DNA from: Tieghemiomyces parasiticus | Lineage: Eukaryota > Kickxellomycota > Dimargaritomycetes > Dimargaritales > Dimargaritaceae | Length of the DNA: 16,470 nt | Assembly (NCBI GenBank): GCA_027575765.1 | Contig: JANBPT010001015.1 | Coordinates: 1 to 16,470, forward strand | Direction: 5' to 3' | Part shown: one piece after another, positions 1 to 8,758 of the stretch | How the letters are laid out: each line of letters opens with the position of its first letter | Numbering within the stretch: position 1 is the stretch's first letter | Program-made: the position numbers and the translations under genes | The notes under the pieces: generated by a model | The model's input: only the letters and a program-made list of their open reading frames with translations | Told to the model about the DNA's origin: nothing | The model's database searches: none

Positions 1-773
1 AGCAGAGACCGAACGTGCCGGCGCAAGTCCCCACTCTTTGATACCTCGAGCGGTAGATACCAATAGTCGACGAAATCACGTAGGACCAGGTCGGCCAGGC
101 GCGTCCAGGCCCGCTGTACAGGTGGCGGGAGCGAGCCGCCCTTACTCGGGGTAAGTTCGGCAGAGGCGGCCAGGATATTCGCCGCCTCGAGCCGACCCAC
201 GGCGGCCGCGGCCGTGATACGATCCGTAACCTCCCGATCGGCGGCGGCAAGGATATGGGCTTGTCGTTCGCGTTGGGCGCGGGCCGCCGGTGTGAGGGCC
301 TTGAGGTCTTTACTAGCCTCCACAGAGGCGGGGCCCCAGACACTAATCTGGGGATCTTGGGCCCAGAGGTACCCAGCGGTTATACCACCGGCCAGGCATA
401 CCACTACAATGAACAGGCGCGAGAATGTCAGGGTCAGGACCAAAAGGCCCACGCCAATAATCGTCGAAAGAGGCTTGTCAGAGGCCCAGGCCTCAGCCTG
501 GTGAGTGGTTAATTGGAAGAGCTGGGACGCCAGGCCAGACGGCGAGGCGGAACCGACAGCTCTAATGGTAGTTAGTTGGGAGGGCTCAGTAACGGCTGCG
601 CCGTCCCCCTGGTCGACGGTCGAGATGTCCAGCTCTGCGCCGGGCTCCACGGCCGCACCAGGCTCAGGGGGTGACCCTTCGCTGGTCATGGAGGCTTTGA
701 GGCTGGGCTCATCGGCGAAGTGCGCAGATGCGATGGGGACTAGGAGTCCCGCGGGTGCAATGGGTGCCATCAT
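1..773 (-). CDS. PXA-domain (sorting-nexin type) membrane protein, N-terminal part
   Basis: The frame is open from an ATG pair at 773/770 to the left edge, giving 257 codons with the C-terminus missing. Residues 1-100 are low-complexity and rich in Ala, Pro, Ser and Glu. Residues 105-137 form a long hydrophobic hairpin with one central Arg (LTFSRLFIVVV), which predicts membrane anchoring. A basic Ala-rich helix follows. Residues 219-239 then match the opening of a PXA domain (LADLVLRDFVDYWY), which in this family is followed by a segment like the one seen here (LEVSKSGDLRRHV). In known proteins PXA accompanies PX, RGS or nexin-C domains in Mdm1/SNX13/SNX19/SNX25-type tethers of ER and endosome or lipid droplet; those parts would lie outside the window. 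An in-frame TAA at 785-783 blocks upstream extension of the unspliced frame. The second ATG has the better context (A at -3, G at +4). A spliced alternative start at 917 is described in the findings. Confidence 0.8.
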   Translation of the reverse strand, partial: MMAPIAPAGLLVPIASAHFADEPSLKASMTSEGSPPEPGAAVEPGAELDISTVDQGDGAAVTEPSQLTTIRAVGSASPSGLASQLFQLTTHQAEAWASDKPLSTIIGVGLLVLTLTFSRLFIVVVCLAGGITAGYLWAQDPQISVWGPASVEASKDLKALTPAARAQRERQAHILAAADREVTDRITAAAAVGRLEAANILAASAELTPSKGGSLPPPVQRAWTRLADLVLRDFVDYWYLPLEVSKSGDLRRHVRSL

Positions 774-2111
774 TTGAGACGGTTAAGGGATAGCGTAGAG
801 GGTTAGCAAGACGGGACGGCTAGAAGGTGAAAAGTCATTCCCTGCTAGCACGCTATTGGCCTGCTCCGTTCATGGCGAACGTAGGGCGTATGTTCCAAAT
901 TCATACTTACTGTCCATCCACGCAGCAGGCGGTTTGGTTTAGCGGTCCGGATGGGGATACGTGAGGAGGGACTGGGAGCTGGGTTTCAAAGCGGGTTTGT
1001 GGGCTAGGGAAGGAAGGCAGCGATGTGAACGGAGCGGGCAATGCACAGCCTGTCGGCGAGTGAGAAAGAGAGTGGGTTGCGCACTGCGAATTGAGAGTGT
1101 ATGCTCGACATACAAAGTGGACGAGTCCGTTTGAGCGTTAGGTGAATGACAAGGTGGAGGGAATGAGGGGACTAGGCGGGATGGCCACGTTGTCGAGGTA
1201 TGAGCAAAATGCTTAAGGAGGTGCGGTTTCATTGGGTGCCAAAGGTCGGGAGACAGGTCACGCTAATGGAGGGCACGTCTTCAGGAGTGTGAGACGAGAC
1301 GCGTGTCTGGCACGCAAGCCGACCAGTGCGTGCTTCGACCGAGCTGTCGACAGGGCTGGCGGCAGTCTCAGACGCAGGGCCCATACAACGTGCCAACGCT
1401 TCTCCGCTCAGCACAGACTAGGGAGATACGACGCAGAATCAAGGAGGGGAGACCAGGCGGCCCGGACGACCTACTGGCGACCCCCGACCTAATTAACTAT
1501 TACCAGACAAGGGTCGCCTTTCAGAGGATGTATCCGTACAAGGTTCTCTTGAGCTAGGTCGCGGCGGGACCCACCTCTGGTACTGTTCATTGTTTCCATG
1601 CACGTGCCTTGCAAAGTGCGACTAGCGGCGCACATCGCTTTCTTCCTCTCTGCTCGCCCTAAAAATGGTGTCAGCTGCTAGCGGATGTACAACTCGGAAG
1701 CTTGGTACCTGCAGATGCTAGACGGTACCTAGTTCAGGCCAAGCTGAAGACCATCCGCGACTAGACCCCCCGTCGTCCTGAAGGGCTGTTTTGTAGTAAA
1801 CAACCAGGCATCAAGGCTGGGGGCCTGGTGACGACCCGCCCGGCATTCCTAATCCTGACAAGGCTGCTGGACTGACCGCTACCCAGCCAGCGGTGGCCCT
1901 GCGACTGGGAAGTCTCCCCACCTTGTCCCGTCCTTGAATACATCTGTCACCGCTCTCCCGAGACCAGGCTCCGCCATCGCACATCCTCTCCAGGACTCCC
2001 ATTCCCACCGACTTCTAGCACACCCCTCCCATCTCGCTCGTCCCTGCGTATCCTGCCCCCTTTGCTCGCATTTATTCTGTCTCATCTAGCCCATCGGCGC
2101 ATCCCATAACC
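774..2111. other. Intergenic region between divergent PXA and lectin genes
   Basis: This stretch separates two divergently transcribed genes and should hold both promoters. On the minus strand a strong donor (GTAAGTATG, starting at 910) and a GCTAAC branch-like site (807-802) could define an intron of the PXA gene. On the plus strand, 1303-1557 is an open frame with protein-like composition, but I could not build a complete gene around it. From about 1980 to 2111 the plus strand is rich in C and T, as is usual just before the plus-strand start codons in this window. I see no tRNA and no clear TATA box. Other short reading frames here start at non-ATG codons or look random. Confidence 0.6.
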
Positions 2112-3247
2112 ATGAAGTTTCTACGGAACCTGGCCGTGGCCTCCGCCGCTTTGTTCGGCGCGACTGGCCTCACCGCCAAGGGCAAGGAGGAAATCAAAGA
2201 CCTCCGGACCCACAGCCTCCAGGTCCCTTACGTCGGTAAGTCACCAGGCGCCCTAAATCTATGAGCCCATAGATCCCGGCACAGTTAAACCGGTAGCAGC
2301 GATCCAAAGTTATTGGGCCCCCAGATGGCTGCATCACTGCGGTCTCGCCCATTGACAGTTGACCAACTCCGCTGTGTTCGAGTTGCCCCTCTCTCCCTCC
2401 CTCTCCCTCTCCCCTTCGGCTTGCCACTTTCTGCCTGCTTTAAACAGATGAGGGTTTCCACCCCATGTACTGGGACATCGGCGGGGACGCAGTGATCGAC
2501 ACGCAAAAGAAGATCCGTCTCACCCCAGACTATCCGGACCGCCAGGGCTACGCTTGGAGCACCCAGTTCCTGCCAGACGATACCTGGAAGGTGGAGTTTG
2601 AATTTCGCATCCACGGCAAGGGCTCGTATCTGTACGGCGACGGCATGGCCTTCTTCGTGGCCCAAGAGCGCACTACCCCCGGCCCGGTGTTTGGCAATCG
2701 CGACTACTTCAAGGGATTCGGTCTGTTCTTCGACACCTACGCCAACGCCAAGCACACATACAACTTCCCGCACATTATGGGGATGCAGGGCGACGGCAAG
2801 ACCCCCTACATGGCCAACAGCGATGGTGACCCGAACAGCGTGGGCGGGTGCAGCCCGATGTACCGCGGTACCGCTGAGCCCGTGAAGGCCTCGGTGGTGT
2901 ACCTTAAGGGCAAGTACTTGCAAGTACGCTACCAGCTTCATGGCGAGAAGTGGGAGGACTGCTTCACCGTCAACAACGCCACTCTGCCCGAGAAGCTCTA
3001 CCTGGGTTTCACGGCCCACACGGGCGAGATCTCGGATAACCACGACCTCATCTCCGTCAAGACCCAGACCATGGACGCATCCACCGCCGCCAACCTCCAA
3101 CACCAGGACAACACCCCGCTGCTCTCCAAGCAGAACGCCTGGGCCGCCCTCGGCTGGTGGTTCAAGCTGGTCCTCGTCGGCGCTGTGTGTGGTGTGGCCT
3201 TCATGGGCTACAGGGCCTACACGGCCAAGCAGAACGAGCGTTTCTAG
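2112..3247 (+). CDS. L-type lectin cargo receptor (VIP36/ERGIC-53 family)
   Basis: Two exons, 2112-2235 and 2448-3247, encode 307 aa. The intron (GTAAGT...TTAAACAG) splits codon 42 (G|AT) and joins VPYV to DEGFHPMYWD. Residues 1-22 are a signal peptide, with a hydrophobic core followed by LTA. Residues 35-250 form the legume-lectin-like domain: YGDG (D106), GPVFG, FFDTYAN (D137, N141), the cysteine pair C176/C213, and GEISDNHD (235-242) near its end. N218 is a possible N-glycosylation site (N-A-T). Residues 278-299 are a transmembrane helix. A short cytosolic tail ends in QNERF, resembling the VIP36 tail rather than a KKxx retrieval signal. Family members are type I membrane proteins that bind high-mannose glycoproteins and cycle between ER and Golgi. 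The equivalent of a sugar-binding His appears to be Ala164. The intron carries a CT-rich tract at about 2389-2415. Family assignment is firm; VIP36-like rather than Emp46/47-like is less so. Confidence 0.93.
2389..2415 (+). repeat. CT-rich tract in lectin intron
   Basis: A nearly pure C/T stretch of CTCTCCCTCCCTCTC type lies 32-58 bases before the lectin intron acceptor. It probably acts as part of an extended pyrimidine tract, and it is also a simple repeat that may vary in length. Confidence 0.6.
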
Positions 3248-3818
3248 GTAGACTCGGGCATTTTGTGTCCCTGCTTCTGTCGCCGCATGCTATTGCCCCA
3301 TATTCCCTGCGTGGGCCACCAGCGGTACTCGGTTGGCTACATCAATAAAGTTATTTTTTGGTATCCAGTGCAACGGGGAGCGCCTGCTGTTTCCTTGTTT
3401 CACGCTCATATCTTCGGTAGCGATTAGATAGTTTGCCTAGGTTATAGATGGTCTGGCTACATAGCCATGGCTTGGCCTGACATCATGATTAGCACATTGT
3501 CAAATGATGGGTGCGGGTGAAGGGAAACCCTGTATTTACGTGCCCAATATACCTCTATGTAGTGGTCCACGCTACTCTAAGGACTAGGAGCTGTGGGGCC
3601 CGGGCCTCGGGTACTTTTTTCTGCGTGCGACAAGGGGCTGGGCCCACCTGTATGTCGCCGAATCCATTTGTACGGTTACCTAGTAGTAAGCGCATTCCCG
3701 ACTCGCTCATTTTCTCAACTTTCTTACCACATTGTGTCCTTTTTCACGATTCACACTTTGCTCGTTGTAAACCAATCACCGAGCCCTCCTTCGTTCGCAA
3801 CACCGTGTCACTAAAACA
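3248..3818. other. Lectin 3' region and ankyrin-gene promoter
   Basis: The left part is the lectin 3' UTR with its AATAAA. The remainder should hold the promoter and leader of the ankyrin gene. The last 110 bases before its ATG are T- and C-rich, and the start context is ACAATGG. I see no coding frame that I would support and no RNA gene. Confidence 0.6.
3344..3349 (+). terminator. Polyadenylation signal AATAAA of the lectin gene
   Basis: A canonical AATAAA lies 97 bases after the lectin stop codon and is followed by a T-rich stretch (GTTATTTTTTG). This is the usual arrangement for cleavage and polyadenylation. Confidence 0.7.
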
Positions 3819-5169
3819 ATGGAGTCCAAGAACATCTGGGTGGCCGCTAGTGACGGCGTCATGGACCGGGTCAAGGTAGGGCTAGGCAATGACAGGTCCC
3901 GTCCCGCGGGGTTCTATTCCGTTACTAAAACTATCCGAGCCATATACGCTACCGAGGGGTCCCGAGCCGCCAAGCCTCTGCCACCAGCGGCCCTGACCTA
4001 GCTAACCAACTCCACTCGACCCCCTTCTCCTCCACACGGGGCTTTTGCCGCTGTGCTCAGCAACTCATTGAGAAGGATAATATATCGGTAGATGCCAAGG
4101 ATCAGAACGGCTACACACCCCTGTAAGTTGGATCTCCATTAAGTGGCTTATTGAGCCATACTTGGCGAGACCAATTTTCCAAGCCCCTTACTACCCTCCC
4201 CTGCCGAGTAGAGAACCTCGCTCTGACTCTACCTGTACCTCCATCTTTTTTCACCCTCTATTTCGCATTTTTAACTCCTTTTTTTTGGGGGGGGGTATCG
4301 CCTGTTACTAGCCATGCCGCTGTATCCTACGACCACCTCGACATTGTTCAGTACCTGCTAGAGAAAAAGGCTGACGTGGCCATCGTAGATACTGACGGCG
4401 ATACCCCGCTCCACGTTTGCGAAACTGTCGAATGCGCCGAGATTCTGGTTAACCATGGCGCCGACCCGGCCCAGACCAACCAGGAGGGCTTCACTGTAAG
4501 TGACGTAAAAATCACGGAGATAGAGCACTGCGCCCTCATATACGTACAAAGGCGTTTTAAGTAGAGTGGCGTCCTAGATTGGTACTTTGGTCTGCGAAAG
4601 GGGCGGACTTGGTAAGCGGGTAATGCCGACCGTGATTTATAGGGAGGTGTGATAAGGTTGACTTCGACTCCTTCCCGCGCCATCGATCTCCGTCGAATCT
4701 CCTCGCCTGTGAGGCTCGTATGGGACTCATTTGGTTTGGTTAGCACCATCCACAAGACTTACTATCCCGCGTTGGAGCAATGAGTGTTGTCAATGGTGCA
4801 TTGAATGGACAGAGCCAGCTAACTCCATTGCCGCTCATACCGCCTCGCTTATCACCGCTTCCATACCATCCCCCTCCCCACCGACAGCCTTACGAGACCG
4901 CCCTAGATAATGAGTTTTTCGAGGTGGCCAATTTCCTACGCCAGCGCCTTGGGCTGCCGGAGGTCCAGCCCGCCGCCGAGGAAGAGGAGGGGCTGGTGGC
5001 TAGCGAGTCGGATGAGGAAGACCGGATGCGTGTCCCGCTTACCCAGGACCAAGCCCAGCGGCTGGCGGAGATGACTGACACCCCGAGCGATAGTCAGCTT
5101 CGGGAGATCGCCACCCAAATGATACTGGACTCCCTTAACAACGGTTATGCCAATGATGATAAGCCCTAA
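3819..5169 (+). CDS. Small ankyrin-repeat protein (YCR051W/Ank1-like)
   Basis: Four exons (3819-3875, 4061-4122, 4312-4495, 4888-5169) join in frame to give 194 aa. The donors are GTAGGG, GTAAGT and GTAAGT; the acceptors are CTCAG, ACTAG and GACAG. The N-terminus (KNIWVAASDG, then DRVK|QLIE) is typical of small fungal ankyrin proteins. Three ankyrin repeats cover about 30-60, 61-90 and 91-118, with the motifs NGYTPLHAA, DGDTPLH and EGFTPYETA. The second intron falls inside TPL|H of repeat 1. An acidic linker at about 128-147 (EEEEG, ESDEEDR) and a helical C-terminus follow. Ankyrin repeats bind other proteins, so this is probably an adaptor in cytosol or nucleus. The partner cannot be read from the sequence. 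Intron 2 contains a T8-G9 homopolymer junction. No AATAAA follows the stop, only an A-rich TATATAAAAAAG near 5227. The gene model is firm and the function vague. Confidence 0.88.
4279..4295 (+). repeat. T8-G9 homopolymer junction in ankyrin intron 2
   Basis: Eight T are followed directly by nine G, 17 bases before the ACTAG acceptor of intron 2. The G run replaces part of the usual pyrimidine tract. Both runs are prone to length errors, but they are intronic and do not affect the frame. Confidence 0.8.
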
Positions 5170-5744
5170 GGCCTAGATTAGGACTATATAGCTAAACGGA
5201 ATACAGCTTCTGTCATTGACTTGGTTTATATAAAAAAGAACAAGGGTACAATGGGATTACAATACACTCGAGATGAACCCAATAGCCGATGGGTTCGGCA
5301 ATATAATATGACGTGTTTTAATATCGGATCGGGTGACGTCTACGATGTCCCTTATTCTCTGACTCTTTTGAGGAGAATGGTGCGGCGCGCTCAGTGAATG
5401 TAAATTGGTCGCTAGATTATGAGGGACAGCGAGAACGCGAGGGTAGCCATGCTGGGACGTAGTGCCACAGAGGTCATCCGGTGTGCAACAAGACATAGGT
5501 CTTGGCGTCAAGGTTTCCCCAAGTGACCCAAGTCGCAGGCTACTATAATATCGTATCCGCCTTTTGGGTAACGGCCCGCTTTCTTCATTTCTGTCCTTGG
5601 CATGCGATTTTTCATGGACTCATGACCCCCTAGTTACCTTATACCACCCCACCACGGACTCGGGTACGTTAGGGCCGGAGTTGTTGTGCCAAGCCCTGCA
5701 TGTTCCATACATTCCCTTTTCTGATTCCACCCAGAAGTGGCGGA

Positions 5745-5755
5745 GGGGGGGGGGG
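5745..5755 (+). repeat. G11 homopolymer
   Basis: A run of eleven G lies in the gene-poor stretch. It is a likely site of length error in sequencing or of slippage. No function is implied. Confidence 0.8.
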
Positions 5756-8559
5756 CTACCGGCCTTCAGTGGTGAGATTTCCGAGTGATGACTGTAGACG
5801 ATACGACCACATGACGTGAATCAAGAAAGCCCCTGACTGCATCATATTGAAGTTTCATGCGTAATGCACTTCCAACTGGCTACCCACACCTTGAGTGGCA
5901 TTTCTTACTCATAAATTACCAGACCACGCCACGCATAAGCGTCATAAGCTGGGATCATGTACCTTTCACGTAGACCATTGCCAGGCCCCCCAGCCGTGAT
6001 GGGCGGAGGGATGGTGGGAGGGGGAGGCACGAGCAATCACATTCCTAGATGGACCGCAACATACACACATGCACGGTCAGAACTCCCTTGGGATGCCCGG
6101 TGTGCGTAGCCTACATACTGGCCTCTAACCATATATGATGGTGAGTGTTAAGTTGCCCCCACGGTACTAGACACTCGCTAAAGCACATCACGCCAGGGTA
6201 CCCAGTCACCCGAATCGAAGTAGCTCACCGTTTTTGGGGTCGACCTATTGACGATTGAAGCTACTGCCAGACATATCTGGGGTAGACCGAAGGGTCAGTA
6301 GCACTAAACCGATGTGTGAAACGATGCAGTCTGGCCCTCTCTTTACGAGAACACGCGAATCTGGTGCACAGTCACCTGGTAGATGTAGATACAAGGTGGA
6401 TGGTCTCATGGCGTAACATTCGGCCAGCCATAGGCTGCGGTGGCATTGAACTTGAATAGGCGGAGGTGATGATAGCGAAGGTTCTATCCGATGAGTAGAC
6501 CCGTGTAACCTCGCGTATCTTCTGACATGCCGGGAATGATGGGTGTAGGTACTTGGCGCAGAAACATCCCTGCCCCATGAGGGTCGGCTGGCCGCTTGAT
6601 GGCGCAGCTGAGAAGATAATGAAGGGGACAGGGTATTTGACTGGCCCGTTGGGCGCAGCAAGGCATACCCAGCGCGATTATAGTACTGCTGTGGAGCCCC
6701 CCGTAGCAGCCCTGCAGTTCGCGACTGGGGAGGAAGAGCTGTGTCCAGCAGTGGCGTGTGGGGTTCAAGAAATCACGGAGCGATGAGGAGGGGCGAGAGG
6801 CGGGGAGGAGGGAAATCCCAACGCCTGTGCCTTCAATCGAACCCCCCGCCTAACCACTGGAGAAACTGGCGGCGCATAAAAGGCAGTCGGCGGCATTGTC
6901 CTGGCCTGCTGCCCTACTTGATTGAGCAACGCCTTCTTTACCTCTTCCCATGTCCCTTTTCCAATTTTTATCATACCCATTTTATTTTAGACTGGTACTT
7001 ATCTGAGTCGAGTCAATTTTTCCCTCCACCTCACGAACCGACCGTCACGTTCATTTACCACCGTCGATTGAGTATCGTTGGCGGAATTTCCTCACACCGC
7101 GCTTTATTCGCAGCCCACATTCCGTACACCTCCCTAATCTATAGTGATATGTATACCCGGGTTGCAGTCAGTTACCCACGCCCTCCCTGGATATCTACCT
7201 TACTTGGCTTGTGTTTTTGTCTTGGACCTCTACTTTGTTTACCAACTCGCCACTTCATCCTGATTTAACTACCTTCCAGATTGCGTATCCGTCGTGGGCC
7301 CCTCACCTCCACATACCGTGTAACTACTCAGTAGGGTCAGACTCACATCAGCTGCCACTACCCAGATGACAACTAGGCCGGTGTCCGTTTACTTCCTATT
7401 GTCAACGTCGGTCGGCCTACATATTTATAAATACCACCCAGTCAGCCGTCCAGACCCAGATACCGCGTAACTTACGCTTCTTCCATACCCCCAGCACATG
7501 GCAGTAACACTTGGACACCCGCCAGTCGCTATTTTCCTTCGCCTAAGCCTCCACGGTTACCCAACTTTTACCTTACCGTTATTCATACCATCCTAGGTAC
7601 AACCAGCTCGATACGCTATCCTTCTTTTAGTACGGCCCACACATTCATCTTAGCCCAAAGCTACCTGGCAAACACATATTCTTCGCGACAATCCACCGTT
7701 TTTCCTCCACTCACTTCTCCTCTCATTGTCATTGCGGTAAGTGACCATATGACCCCCATCTAGTTACTGCTGGAGTGGAGGGGGGTATATGGGGCAAGTG
7801 TACTCATCCTTGCAGCATTCCGGCCTTGTACTCCATACTGCTCCATTTGTTTGCGCGTGCCTCCCTCCCCTACCCCCTTTCGTCCCCCCCTTGCCCGTGG
7901 TCGTTTTGTATACCATATTCGTGTAATGCGGGGAGGGGTTTTGCATAGCGTCATGTGAGTTATCGAATGGCCTGACGCACGATGATTGTCCTAATCACGG
8001 CTCCGCAGGCCCGCAGCTTCCCTCGGCAGGACTAATGCCAGACAACTGCTGTCAGAGATCCTCTTTTTCTGGTCGACTACTCCGCCGGAATGAATAGATT
8101 TCTTTTTGGAAAGAGGAAGGGACCTGCATTCAATTTTTGGATTGCTGCCGCCCTCTCTGTAGCCTAGAGTCGCTACATACACGTGTCTGGCGAATTATTT
8201 CCAACCTACTGATTAGGATTCATCTGCCCCTCAGGCGACCACTGAAAACATTGTAATTAGTCAACCCCGTTTGCCTGCCCCTTTCCCTCGCACCGTCCAA
8301 TCATTATACTAGCGTCCATTGTAATGGTTACACTTACATCACTAACTGGTCATTATGATACAGGGTTTAACGCCTCTATTCCAACCCCCTCCCCCCCTCA
8401 ATCTCCCAACCATCCTCTTGACTTTACAGCGCCGCGCCTGATCGTAGTTCACATACCAACCCGCCCGCCCGATTGACCTTTCACAATATTGTTAGATTTT
8501 CGACGGCTCTGTGGCTAACCCACTGCCACTGTTCCGCGTTCTCCTCACGCGCTGCGTGC

Positions 8560-8567
8560 TATATAAA
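8560..8567 (+). promoter_or_regulatory. TATA box candidate for the F-box/LRR gene
   Basis: A perfect TATATAAA lies 199 bases before the F-box start codon. It sits in otherwise GC-rich sequence (CGCGCTGCGTGC before it, CGGATCGG after it). Transcription would start at about 8590 and give a C/T-rich leader of roughly 170 bases. That leader contains no earlier ATG that I noticed. Confidence 0.5.
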
Positions 8568-8758
8568 CGGATCGGAGCCCATCAGCTTGGCAGTTCCCCT
8601 ATATCCGCCTTAACCACCCGGAGCTGTACCCCCTCCCCATTTCTCTGTGGTGCGCGCGCTTGACCTTAAATCACTTGTTGTGATCGTCGCTAAACTTTGC
8701 CACACCCTCCGATTCCCCGCCTTTCGCGCCTCGGTGCACCGGCCCCCCTTCGGCAGTC

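Larger units (their letters stand above)
5170..8758. other. Gene-poor stretch of about 3.6 kb
   Basis: I find no gene that I can support here on either strand. The longer open frames (6741-7268 plus, 6245-6661 minus) begin at non-ATG codons, lack recognisable motifs and overlap each other's surroundings at random. From about 6880 to 8750 the plus strand is strongly C- and T-rich, like the leaders of the plus-strand genes. TATA-like sequences occur near 6876 (GCATAAAAGGC), 7423 (ATTTATAAATA) and 8560 (TATATAAA). A G11 run lies at 5745-5755. I looked for tRNA B-boxes and for U1-U6 snRNA signatures and saw none. A fast-evolving non-coding RNA or a gene with very short exons could still be missed. 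Confidence 0.55.

Noticed and set aside
2285..3103. 272-codon minus-strand frame opposite the lectin gene
   Set aside because: It is the antisense shadow of the lectin exon; the plus strand has clear family motifs and this frame has none.
4151..4311. Upstream extension of ankyrin exon 3 within intron 2
   Set aside because: The open frame crosses the T8-G9 run. The repeat motif TPLHAA is only restored by splicing from 4122 to 4312.
4780..4887. Upstream extension of the last ankyrin exon to 4780
   Set aside because: The segment is intron 3; the ankyrin repeat continues exactly from the CCGACAG acceptor at 4887.
6245..6661. 138-codon minus-strand frame
   Set aside because: Its first codon is not ATG, it has no motif, and no splice or poly(A) signals accompany it.
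6763..6780. GGTTCAAG resembling a tRNA B-box
   Set aside because: The following bases do not fit the B-box, and no A-box or acceptor stem lies at the right distance.
6741..7268. 175-codon plus-strand frame
   Set aside because: It opens at GTG, the first ATG is well inside, and the residues look like translated C/T-rich spacer.
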